Assembly: GCA_041392505.1 (NCBI GenBank)
Contig: JAWKLX010000019.1
Location: 1 to 64,000 of the forward strand
From: UBA6168 sp041392505
GTDB taxonomy: Bacteria; Bacteroidota; Bacteroidia; Chitinophagales; Saprospiraceae
Direction: 5' to 3'
DNA length: 64,000 nt
Positions 26,085 through 32,601 of this stretch are shown here, piece by piece. The position numbers and the translations under genes are program-made. Numbering within the stretch: the stretch's first letter is position 1; every line of letters begins with the position of its first letter. The notes under the pieces are model-generated. The model was not told the DNA's origin. It did not search any database and was given only the letters and a program-made list of their open reading frames with translations.

Positions 26085-27395
26085 CTACTCCCGCTTCCTG
26101 AATTTTCCATAAAACCGCCCCCGCCCGATGTAGTGCACATACTGGATGAAATTGAATTCCAAATGGTCGAACAGGATTTTTTCACCCTCCACGCCGAGGT
26201 GCAGGTTGGGTGTCCAGCGTAGGTTGGTGCGCAGGAGGCTCGTGCCGTTGCGTACCACCCGGATGTCCCAGCCAAAGACGATGCCGGGGGCGATTTTCCA
26301 ATCGGAATATTCTGTGCCGTTCACGTCGGCGCTGAGCCGTTCGGCATTTAGCATGACCCCGGCGTAGGGCACGAAGCCCAGGTAATTGAACAGGAATTTG
26401 TACGCCTCCAGGCCCACCGAATGCCGCCGCAGGCGGATGTCGTCCTCAATGGCTTGCAGGCGGCCGCCCATGGTGCGGTAAGACAGGCCGACGTTCAGGT
26501 CAGGTTTGTAAAAATGATAACCGAAAGTCAGGTCGGGCATGATGCCGCCGGTGTGCTGGTCGTAAAACTGCGGGTACTGTTTTTTAAAAAAACTGGACTT
26601 CGACATTTGCAGCGCCGCCGACGGCCCGAGACCCCAGTAGAGCCCGCTCAGCTTGCCATATTTCTTCAACAGTCCGTGCCGGAGGTTCTCCTGCTCGATG
26701 CCCTTCGGCTGCCTCGCCCCGGCGTCGGCGTCGAAATAGCGGTGAAAACTGAAGTTGACGGAAAGGGGGTTGAAGTCAACTTGCCCCTGCATATTTTCAT
26801 CCAAATAATAATTCACTTCTCGGTGAAGCAAGTAGTGCGCCCCGATGGAAAAAAGGTATTTTTTGCCGGCGTAGGTCAGTCCGGCCTGCACCGGCGTGAC
26901 GAAGCGCTGCCGCACCGGGTAGCCCTCCGGGAAATCATCTTCCGACCGCTCGTACCCAAAAGTTTCCGTGCGGAAACTGATGCCCGCAAAGGGCCGCAAT
27001 TTACCCGGGCCAATGGCCCAGGGGTACACCTTCGCCCCGGTCTCAATGCCGTGCAGGTATTTCATTTTTTCGAAGGCGGCGGGCTGATCCGTCACGGCCA
27101 GAAAGCTCAGTGGAAAGGTCACGTAAAAATCCGCATGCCCCCAAAAGTGGATGCCGCCGATGCTCAGCCGGGGGATGTATGTATTGCCGAAATCGGTGTT
27201 TTTTACTGCCTCGCTGACGAGGTAATCGACATTGCCGCCAGTCAGGGCGAGCATGTCGCCGCCGAAGGTCGTCCAGGCGAAGCGGGTGCTGCGGTCGAGG
27301 TAGTCGGCGCTGTAAAACGTGTCGGCCACTTGCCCGTGCAGGCAGGTGGCCGAGGTGAGCAGCAGCGTGAAAATCAGGTTGGTTATCCAGTTCAT
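26085..27395 (-). CDS. Predicted outer-membrane beta-barrel protein
   Basis: A 436-residue protein with a signal peptide (LIFTLLLTSATCLHGQ). The alternating hydrophobic/aromatic strands end in repeated patterns such as RPFAGISFRTETFGY, KKYLFSIGAHYLLHREVNYY, PDLTFGYHFYKPDLNVGLSYR and KFLFNYLGFVPYAGVMLNAE, consistent with a barrel of about 14-16 strands. It has no plug or TonB box. It is 36 nt downstream of the T9SS protein gene 27432-28901 on the same strand, so the two are probably co-transcribed. A role as a membrane anchor or pore for its partner is only a guess. Confidence 0.75.
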   Translation of the reverse strand: MNWITNLIFTLLLTSATCLHGQVADTFYSADYLDRSTRFAWTTFGGDMLALTGGNVDYLVSEAVKNTDFGNTYIPRLSIGGIHFWGHADFYVTFPLSFLAVTDQPAAFEKMKYLHGIETGAKVYPWAIGPGKLRPFAGISFRTETFGYERSEDDFPEGYPVRQRFVTPVQAGLTYAGKKYLFSIGAHYLLHREVNYYLDENMQGQVDFNPLSVNFSFHRYFDADAGARQPKGIEQENLRHGLLKKYGKLSGLYWGLGPSAALQMSKSSFFKKQYPQFYDQHTGGIMPDLTFGYHFYKPDLNVGLSYRTMGGRLQAIEDDIRLRRHSVGLEAYKFLFNYLGFVPYAGVMLNAERLSADVNGTEYSDWKIAPGIVFGWDIRVVRNGTSLLRTNLRWTPNLHLGVEGEKILFDHLEFNFIQYVHYIGRGRFYGKFRKRE

Positions 27396-27431
27396 GTTTT
27401 TCTGAATTTTAGAGGTTGTCGTCGAAAGTTG

Positions 27432-28901
27432 CTATTCCACCTTCACCACCAACTGGTTGAACAAAATTCTCCCGCTCTCCCCCCGCAGGCTCAGCACATA
27501 CTGCCCGGCCGGTAGGAAGCCGAGGTCAGCGTTGGTGCCGTTAAAGGCCAGCGGCCCGTAGGTCTTTCCCGAAATATCGGTGGCGAAAAGGTCGGTCTGG
27601 TCTGCCGGCAGCGGCCCGGCCAGGGTGACTTCACCTCGGAACGGGTTGGGGTAAAAATAGCGCTCGTCCGCCAGTGCTTGGTCGAATTTCACCGAAGAAA
27701 CGATGTCGCCGTCGCCGGTCACTTTGTACAGCCGGAGCGTGTTGGAGCTTTCGATGCATTCCAGGATTACCCCGCCGTCGTTCGTGAGGTTGAGGGAGAC
27801 GGGGAAATGCTGCGGCAGGTCGTACTCCTGGCTCCAAACCAAATCCATATCCGCATCGAATTTGTAAATGAAAACCGACCCTGTGTAATTGCGCACGGTG
27901 AAGTAGGTGAACCCATCCTCGGTAAAAGCAAAGGGCTTGCGGCCACTGGTCCAGAGGTCACAGTCGGGCAGTTTGAAACGCTGGATGAGTTCAAATTCCG
28001 GCGTGCGGATGTCGATGACGACGCTGCTGTCCGGGCAGCCTTCCGTGGTGGCGTAACCAGCCATGTAGGCACTGAAAAGCCGCCCTTCGTGGTATTGACC
28101 GATGGAGCCACTCCCGAAATAAGCCGTGAACTGGTCGTCGTATTCAAGGGTGCCCATCAGGTCGCCGTTCAGGTCGTATTGGCCGACGGGCGTGGTGTTA
28201 AAAATGCCACCGCCGATGACCTCGCCGCCCACGTCGCCGTACACGTAGAAATTGCTCTCGGTGAACGCAGCGGAAAAATAGGAGCCCACATTTTCCATTT
28301 CAAAATTTTGGTAAATGCTGCCGTCCAGCCCCACTTTGTCGAACCAGTACTGGTCTCCCAAGGTGGTATTGTTCTGGATGTCAAAAATCAAAAATGGCGT
28401 AACCGACCACAGCGTATCGTTGCGGATGAAGTGTGATTCAGGCCACATGACCGAAGTGCTGAGGTTGGCGGTCTGTATCGTCACTCCGGCTCCTAAGGGA
28501 ACTACGTTGTAGCTCTGCTCCGAGAGAATTTCCAGGTCAGGTCCCAGTTCCAGTACATTTTTTTCTTGGGAGAGCCAAACATCCAAAGCATTGGTACCAT
28601 CGAACTCAATGTTTTTACGGCCAATGAAAAACAGCCTGCCTTCGCTGGCCTGCACCACGCCAGTGCGGATGAAATCATCGAAATTCAGGGAAAGTGAATC
28701 GGCGACTACCCCACCTTGGCTGACTTTGTAAATCATGCGGTTACCACCGGGGCCTGGAGGGCAATAAAAGAACGAGTTGTAAGCTTGAGCCGAGGTGAAA
28801 TGGAGGTGCTGACGAGATGAAAGGTCGGAAAACTCAGGTAGAGACTGGGCGGCCAAGAAACAAGTCAAGCTCAGGAAGAGAAGGGTAAAAATGAATCGCA
28901 T
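27432..28901 (-). CDS. T9SS type A sorting-domain secreted protein
   Basis: 489 residues from ATG 28901 (MRFIFTLLFLSL); an upstream ATG at 28925 adds eight residues and is less likely. A signal peptide ends at FLAAQ. The body (about 25-400) has propeller-like repeats of strand pairs (FFIGRKNIEFDGTNALDVW, FTEDGFTYFTVRNYTGSVFIYKF) of the kind seen in secreted Kelch/WD-like proteins. The last 75 residues are a type A T9SS sorting domain: FYPNPFRGEVTLAG, LFATDISGKTYG, LPAGQYVLSL and LFNQLVVKVE. The product should be exported by Sec, carried by T9SS and attached to or released from the surface. Followed closely by the barrel gene at 26085-27395. Confidence 0.85.
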   Translation of the reverse strand: MRFIFTLLFLSLTCFLAAQSLPEFSDLSSRQHLHFTSAQAYNSFFYCPPGPGGNRMIYKVSQGGVVADSLSLNFDDFIRTGVVQASEGRLFFIGRKNIEFDGTNALDVWLSQEKNVLELGPDLEILSEQSYNVVPLGAGVTIQTANLSTSVMWPESHFIRNDTLWSVTPFLIFDIQNNTTLGDQYWFDKVGLDGSIYQNFEMENVGSYFSAAFTESNFYVYGDVGGEVIGGGIFNTTPVGQYDLNGDLMGTLEYDDQFTAYFGSGSIGQYHEGRLFSAYMAGYATTEGCPDSSVVIDIRTPEFELIQRFKLPDCDLWTSGRKPFAFTEDGFTYFTVRNYTGSVFIYKFDADMDLVWSQEYDLPQHFPVSLNLTNDGGVILECIESSNTLRLYKVTGDGDIVSSVKFDQALADERYFYPNPFRGEVTLAGPLPADQTDLFATDISGKTYGPLAFNGTNADLGFLPAGQYVLSLRGESGRILFNQLVVKVE

Positions 28902-29176
28902 TGATAAAAGTATGAGAGAAAGCAAAACGGTTTTATGTTAAAACCAGCGGCCCTGAATGCTTAACATCTGCAATTTCGATTTTACTTTGAACAATTTTGC
29001 TTCCAGTGAAATAAAAGACTGTTGATATTTTACATTACAAACTCAAGCAACGGCCAAAGTTTGCCATGTAAGCTGGAGTAACAGCGAAATAAAGTTTCGG
29101 TTTTCAAGGGCTTATGACAGCCGCCAAGTTTTTTTGAAAAAAAATATCGAGCGGCGTGAACAAGTTTGCCGTAAAG
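28902..29176. other. Intergenic region without recognised features
   Basis: This lies between the divergent T9SS gene and the membrane-protein operon. No open frame with coding character, hairpin or repeat was seen. It must hold both promoters; the operator-like palindrome is listed separately at 29177-29195. Confidence 0.5.
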
Positions 29177-29195
29177 TAGTTTATTTTGTAAACTA
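29177..29195. promoter_or_regulatory. Palindromic operator candidate upstream of membrane protein/regulator operon
   Basis: A perfect 7-bp inverted repeat, TAGTTTA-TTTTG-TAAACTA, ends 10 nt before the ATG at 29206. The same core (GTTTA-CTTTG-TAAAC) recurs upstream of the next operon at 30086-30102. Its position over the promoter and its proximity to a winged-helix regulator gene (29780) suggest autorepression. Confidence 0.55.
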
Positions 29196-29205
29196 AATCC
29201 GCAGA

Positions 29206-29787
29206 ATGGAAAAAGAATTCAATTACAAAGATAGCCTGCAAGTCATCGAAGGCATGATTGCCCAGGCGAAATACCGCCCCGGCAAAACCGATGGCATCAT
29301 CACCCTGATGTGGGGCTACCTGGTCATGACGGCGGCGCTGCTCCATTGGTTTTTACAGGTCGTGATGAAGGTGGACTACGCCCCGGCGGCCTGGTTCCTG
29401 ATGCTTGTGGGAGCTGTCGCCACGGGTGTTTTCAAACGGAAAGCCGAGCGAGAAAAGCGGGTCAAGACTTATGTAGACACGCTGATTGCCCAGGTCTGGC
29501 TGGCTTTTGTCATTTCCTTTGGGGTGCTCTTTTTTGCCATGCAGCCGACTCATGTGAATTTCCTTCCCACAGTCATGTTGCTTTACGGCGGTGGCATGTG
29601 GGTACACGGTTCGCTCATCAAGTTCAAGCCTTACCGTGCCGGTGCGGTGGCCTGTTGGCTGGGCAGCGCTCTGGCTTTCTTCTTGGTTCCCGAGCACCAG
29701 TTGCTCGTGCTGGCCGGTGCGGTGGTGTTTGGGTACATTGTGCCGGGCCATTTGTTGTACGCCAAAACCTCCCAAAGCGATGTTTGA
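29206..29787 (+). CDS. Membrane protein co-transcribed with winged-helix regulator
   Basis: 193 residues. A soluble N-terminal 35 residues (MEKEFNYKDSLQVIEGMIAQ) precedes about five to six hydrophobic segments: IITLMWGYLVMTAALLHWF, WFLMLVGAVATGVF, IAQVWLAFVISFGVLFF, FLPTVMLLYGGG, AVACWLGSALAFFLVP and LVLAGAVVFGYIVPG. No transporter or enzyme signature was recognised. The last 8 nt overlap the start of the regulator gene 29780-30067, so the two are co-translated. This arrangement of membrane protein plus small winged-helix regulator is common in Bacteroidota. The function is unknown; it may transmit or respond to the same signal as the regulator. Confidence 0.8.
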   Translation: MEKEFNYKDSLQVIEGMIAQAKYRPGKTDGIITLMWGYLVMTAALLHWFLQVVMKVDYAPAAWFLMLVGAVATGVFKRKAEREKRVKTYVDTLIAQVWLAFVISFGVLFFAMQPTHVNFLPTVMLLYGGGMWVHGSLIKFKPYRAGAVACWLGSALAFFLVPEHQLLVLAGAVVFGYIVPGHLLYAKTSQSDV

Positions 29788-30067
29788 TAACCTCGACCCT
29801 TTGCTCCATTCCCAGCTCCGGCTGGCGGTCATGTCCCTGCTCATCGGGGTGGAGGAGGCGGAGTTCAATTTTTTGAAAGAAAAAACCGGCGCCACGGCGG
29901 GCAACCTCAGCGTGCAGCTCCGCAAATTGGCCGATGCGAAATATCTAATTATTGAAAAAACGTATCGGGACAATTACCCGCTCACCCTCTGCCGCATCAC
30001 CCCTGCTGGCGTGGCCGCTTTTGAAAAATACGTGGACACGCTGAAACAGTACATCGGCCAGGACTGA
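29780..30067 (+). CDS. Winged-helix transcriptional regulator (HTH_27-type)
   Basis: A 95-residue single-domain DNA-binding protein. DPLLHSQLRLAVMSLLIG, then AEFNFLKEKTGATAGNLSVQLRKLADAKYL, is a winged-helix domain with the recognition helix at GNLSVQLRKL; the wing follows at IEKTYRDNYPLTLCRITPAG. A C-terminal helix (AAFEKYVDTLKQYI) probably mediates dimerisation. It matches the short MarR/ArsR-like winged-helix proteins of Bacteroidota. The ATG at 29780 overlaps the end of the membrane-protein gene. The palindromes at 29177 and 30086, ahead of its own operon and the next one, are the likely binding sites. Confidence 0.87.
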   Translation: MFDNLDPLLHSQLRLAVMSLLIGVEEAEFNFLKEKTGATAGNLSVQLRKLADAKYLIIEKTYRDNYPLTLCRITPAGVAAFEKYVDTLKQYIGQD

Positions 30068-30085
30068 GCATTTTTTTTTCCGCTT

Positions 30086-30102
30086 GGTTTACTTTGTAAA
30101 CT
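30086..30102. promoter_or_regulatory. Second palindromic operator candidate
   Basis: GGTTTACTTTGTAAACT lies 19 nt before the ATG at 30121. It shares the core GTTTA-n5-TAAAC with the site at 29177-29195. It follows the regulator gene directly and is placed to control the downstream membrane protein. Confidence 0.5.
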
Positions 30103-30120
30103 ACTTTGAACATAAATTTT

Positions 30121-30603
30121 ATGCAAACCGATAACCTCATCCCCTTGATTCACATCATCACCTCCATCGTAGCCTTGATCAGCGGGGCCGTGGTGCTACT
30201 GGCGGCCAAAGGCACCGAATTTCACAAGCGGGCAGGCTACGTCTTCGCCGTGGTGCTGCTACTGGTCAACATCACGGCGGCGGGCATGTACAACCTCACT
30301 GGCACGATCAACTTTTTGCACATGTTCGTGCTCATTTCGTTGTTTTCACTTTTTTTCGGCATATGGCCGGCACTGCGCCGCAAATCCAAAAACTGGCTCT
30401 CCCGCCACGTGCAGGGCATGACCGGGGCGGCCCTTGGTGTATGGGCAGCGGGTTTCGCCGAGCTGACGGTACGGGTGCTCCCGGGCCTGCTTGGGCCTAA
30501 GCAAATCATCGGGGTGGCCATCGGGGTAGGCGTGGTTTTTTTCTTCCTCATTGGCTACCTGATCGCCCGCTTCCTGAACAACCTCGACAGCTATTCCTCC
30601 TGA
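30121..30603 (+). CDS. DUF2306-like four-helix membrane protein
   Basis: About 160 residues from ATG 30121; a TTG five codons upstream is unnecessary. Helices: LIPLIHIITSIVALISGAVV, AGYVFAVVLLLVNITAAGMY, FLHMFVLISLFSLFFGIWPA and IIGVAIGVGVVFFFLIGYLI. A conserved-looking His-rich pattern (GTEFHKRAGYVF, LSRHVQGMTGA) matches the DUF2306 family, whose helical bundle places histidines in the membrane and has been suggested to handle heme or electrons. It is preceded by a copy of the operator palindrome and followed 26 nt later by a secreted barrel gene. Probably regulated by the upstream winged-helix protein. Confidence 0.75.
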   Translation: MQTDNLIPLIHIITSIVALISGAVVLLAAKGTEFHKRAGYVFAVVLLLVNITAAGMYNLTGTINFLHMFVLISLFSLFFGIWPALRRKSKNWLSRHVQGMTGAALGVWAAGFAELTVRVLPGLLGPKQIIGVAIGVGVVFFFLIGYLIARFLNNLDSYSS

Positions 30604-30629
30604 TTTTTTTCACTAAAAAATTGTGTACC

Positions 30630-31169
30630 ATGAAAAATCTGAGTTTTCATCTTGTCATCGTCCTTTTGTTTTTCGCTTGCGCAAATTCCGTCGTGGCCCA
30701 GCGTGAATTGCCCTTCCGGGTCGGCTTTCAACTGACGGAGCTGCATAGCGACTTTGGCCTCGGCCTCAACCTCGACGTGCCGCTGCCCGGTAAGTTGCCC
30801 ACCCTGCGCCTCGCCGGTAACTGGCACTGGCTCGAAATCCCCGGCGAAACCCGCTCACAGGCCACCTCTTTCCAGACCATCCGCCTCGGCATCGCCAACG
30901 AAGGCTGGGAAGTGGCGGAAAAAATCAAAGTGTACGGTGAGGGCGGCGTACTTTTTCTCCTGCCGGCAAATATGCTCTCGGGCGATGGGCTCGCCACGGG
31001 TGGATACGGCCTGTTCGGCTTTGAATTTTTTGCCAAGGAAATGAATGGCTCTTCCCTCTTCCTAGAGGTAGGCGGCACGTCGGCCGGTCGACGCGTGGAG
31101 CGGAGGGAGTCTGTGCCGACCTTCGGGGCTGGGTTGCTGCTGGGCGCAGGGTTGCGGGTAGCAATCTGA
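30630..31169 (+). CDS. Small outer-membrane beta-barrel-like secreted protein
   Basis: 179 residues from ATG 30630 (a TTG three codons earlier was rejected). The signal peptide is LSFHLVIVLLFFACANSVVAQ. The mature part alternates short strands and Gly turns (GLGLNLDVPL, TLRLAGNWHWLEI, SFQTIRLGIA, IKVYGEGGVLFLLP, YGLFGFEFFA, LFLEVGGTSAG) and ends FGAGLLLGAGLRVAI, typical of an eight-strand barrel with a hydrophobic final strand. It lies 26 nt after the DUF2306-like gene, so it is probably the last gene of that operon. The function is unknown. Confidence 0.78.
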   Translation: MKNLSFHLVIVLLFFACANSVVAQRELPFRVGFQLTELHSDFGLGLNLDVPLPGKLPTLRLAGNWHWLEIPGETRSQATSFQTIRLGIANEGWEVAEKIKVYGEGGVLFLLPANMLSGDGLATGGYGLFGFEFFAKEMNGSSLFLEVGGTSAGRRVERRESVPTFGAGLLLGAGLRVAI

Positions 31170-31218
31170 TGAATATTAGTCATCGGGATTTTTTTTCCAA
31201 TTTGGATAGGTAAAACGG

Positions 31219-31278
31219 CGCAGAGCGACGCTCCCTCTGGTTTTGCCACACCAAAAATTAAGAGACGCATCGCTCTGC
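31219..31278. repeat. REP-like hairpin
   Basis: GCAGAGCGACGC (31219-31230) pairs with GCATCGCTCTGC (31267-31278) with one mismatch around a 36-nt loop. It lies between the barrel gene and the fragment region and differs in sequence from the RAYT-associated hairpins at 18.2-19.0 kb. There is no T-run for a terminator. Confidence 0.5.
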
Positions 31279-31294
31279 TCCGCTGGTATGGTCT

Positions 31295-31433
31295 GAATTG
31301 AAAAGCTACCCAGACTGTTTTTGCTGACGATTGGTTTCAGGTGTGGGATAAACAATTTGACCGAAAATTTTATGGACTTTGCATCTATTCGGATGCCAAG
31401 GGTACTGTCATTAGTGATCTTTGGGAAGATTAA
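31295..31433 (+). pseudogene. C-terminal gene fragment, family unknown
   Basis: Read with one base removed from the T run near 31319, the plus strand gives ELKSYPDCFADDWFQVWDKQ followed by FDRKFYGLCIYSDAKGTVIS and DLWED-stop. The composition looks like a real protein C-terminus, but no upstream part or start is present. The family was not recognised. It is one of several fragments in the 31.2-32.5 kb region. Confidence 0.3.
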
Positions 31434-31442
31434 AGATAATTC

Positions 31443-31802
31443 TCACATCCCAACTATTTGCTTCCTTCCTAATAATTTTGCTTTTCTCAAATTTAGTACT
31501 GCCTCTTGGAGATTGTCACCAACACTAATGCTGATGGTGGATTCGGTTGCTGAATGAAAAAGTTTTATAAGCTCTTCCAAAAAGGCAAATTCCAATTGAT
31601 TGCCAGAATAGGTTGCCAGAATATCATCACAGCCCGTCATCAAAATCCTAAAATCTGGGTTTGCTGTAATTTTATCTTCTAAAAATAACATCCCTTTCTG
31701 AACAGACAAGTGAATTGTGTTCGCTTTCTCAATATCTTTATTCAATAGAGCCAACTCTATTTCACCTCCAATCCTGTCTGCATCGTGCCGTATAAATTTC
31801 AT
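31443..31802 (-). CDS. mCpol-like (minimal CRISPR polymerase) nucleotide cyclase candidate
   Basis: A 119-residue protein, intact. The N-terminus MKFIRHDADRIGGEIE matches the first metal-binding strand of palm-domain polymerases/cyclases (Asp7, Asp9, then Gly and IE). ILMTGCDDILA (Asp59-Asp60) matches the GGDD-type hairpin. The end, SISVGDNLQEAVLNLRKAK, resembles the late helix of CRISPR polymerase palms. Size and motif order fit the mCpol family, which in Panoptes-type anti-phage systems makes a cyclic dinucleotide that restrains a membrane effector. The first Gly of the GGDD motif is followed by Cys (GCDD). A truncated gene ends 21 nt upstream on the same strand. The identification is from motif recognition only; GGDEF-like or other palm proteins are alternatives. 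Confidence 0.55.
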   Translation of the reverse strand: MKFIRHDADRIGGEIELALLNKDIEKANTIHLSVQKGMLFLEDKITANPDFRILMTGCDDILATYSGNQLEFAFLEELIKLFHSATESTISISVGDNLQEAVLNLRKAKLLGRKQIVGM

Positions 31803-31823
31803 GCTTTTATGGCGTTATTTTGT

Positions 31824-32206
31824 ATCATAAAAGCCGTTCCCCTTCCTCGAATGACTCCACCTGTTTTTCAGATACTTCTTCGAATTTCAAATACCCGATA
31901 GTGTTAATGTTTGTCCAGAACCTACTCTCAAATCTTAGTTTGTTGTTGACATAAACCTCAATTCAGCCCCCTCGTTGCTCTCTTGAATACCGTAATCAAC
32001 CGTTTCTTTTTTGTACAGATAGACAATCTTTTGTATCCCTCTTGGCTTGTCGATGAGCAATGTTTCTACATTTGATACGCCAAAGAAGTTGTTGGCAAAA
32101 TTCGTGAAATGAAGGCTTAAAAAGTCTTGTCGGTCAACAACAAAAATAGTTTTTGGCTCAACCTGATTGCCATCCTTGTCTTTCCAATCAGATACCAGTT
32201 CTCCTC
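31824..32206 (-). pseudogene. Truncated, frameshifted gene upstream of the mCpol-like gene
   Basis: Minus-strand reading from 32206: GELVSDWKDKDGNQVEPKTI, FVVDRQDFLSLHFTNFANNF, FGVSNVETLLIDKPRGIQKI and YLYKKETVDYGIQESNEGAE. One frame change near 31950 follows, then VYVNNKLRFESRFWTNINTI, GYLKFEEVSEKQVESFEEGE and RLL-stop. The strand-rich sequence looks like a C-terminal beta domain of about 125 residues. Its N-terminus is missing at the junction with the hsdR fragment. It ends 21 nt before the mCpol-like start, so they were one operon. A C-terminal sensing domain of a membrane effector would fit the neighbour, but no family match can be claimed. Confidence 0.55.
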
Positions 32207-32330
32207 ACCCTTTCCCTATCGTCCACCAGTTTTTCGGATTTGATACGGGCGTTTTGGCTGTCGGAGCATTGCAGGGTATTGATCGTAATATCGTTTTTTT
32301 CACTTGGGCTGGCAGTTCAAGATTCAATGG
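32188..32330 (-). pseudogene. Fragment of a second hsdR
   Basis: The minus strand encodes LELPAQVKK (one frame), then NDITINTLQCSDSQNARIKS and EKLVDDRERVRR. The intact HsdR at 15204-18215 has ELPAQVKSDDAMTNALQYSD, RQNARIKSDKRVDD and, at its very end, DDRERVGR. The fragment therefore joins two parts of the HsdR C-terminus that are normally about 40 residues apart, through a deletion between the two Asp-Asp sites. At the nucleotide level it is clearly homologous to 15204-15445 but diverged, so it derives from another type I system. Confidence 0.75.
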
Positions 32331-32338
32331 ATCAAAGA

Positions 32339-32491
32339 TTAAAAGACCAAGTAAAAATAGCTGCTGCTGTTTCTCAGAAAAATATTTACCATTAAATCGA
32401 AGGGCTCAAATCTCTTAACAACAATTTCAATACATTCAAAGGGCCATTGCAATCCATGATTTTCAAAAAATTCAAGCCATAGATCAACTTT
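32339..32491 (-). pseudogene. C-terminal gene fragment, family unknown
   Basis: The minus strand reads KVDLWLEFFENHGLQWPFEC, IEIVVKRFEPFDLMVNIFLR, NSSSYFYLVF-stop without interruption, preceded by a stop codon. The mix of aromatic and charged residues resembles a genuine protein C-terminus. There is no start codon or recognised family. It immediately precedes the hsdR fragment on the same strand. Confidence 0.3.
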
Positions 32492-32515
32492 TTAAGTTTT
32501 AGCTTCGATCCCCCT

Positions 32516-32589
32516 TTACCTTTTTTTACACTTTTTAATCCCCCTTTAACCCCCTGCTTGTTGCCTACCGACCAAATTTGTCCCAGCAA
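32516..32589 (+). promoter_or_regulatory. Conserved upstream element shared with 4357-4430
   Basis: TTTACCTTTTTTTAC and ATTTGTCCCAGCAA recur from the region ahead of the giant gene at 4474, again 64 nt apart. CAAATTTG just before TCCC is one mismatch from the TAnnTTTG -7 motif. The element ends 12 nt before the ATG at 32602. Confidence 0.5.
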
Positions 32590-32601
32590 AAAAATCAAAT
32601 C

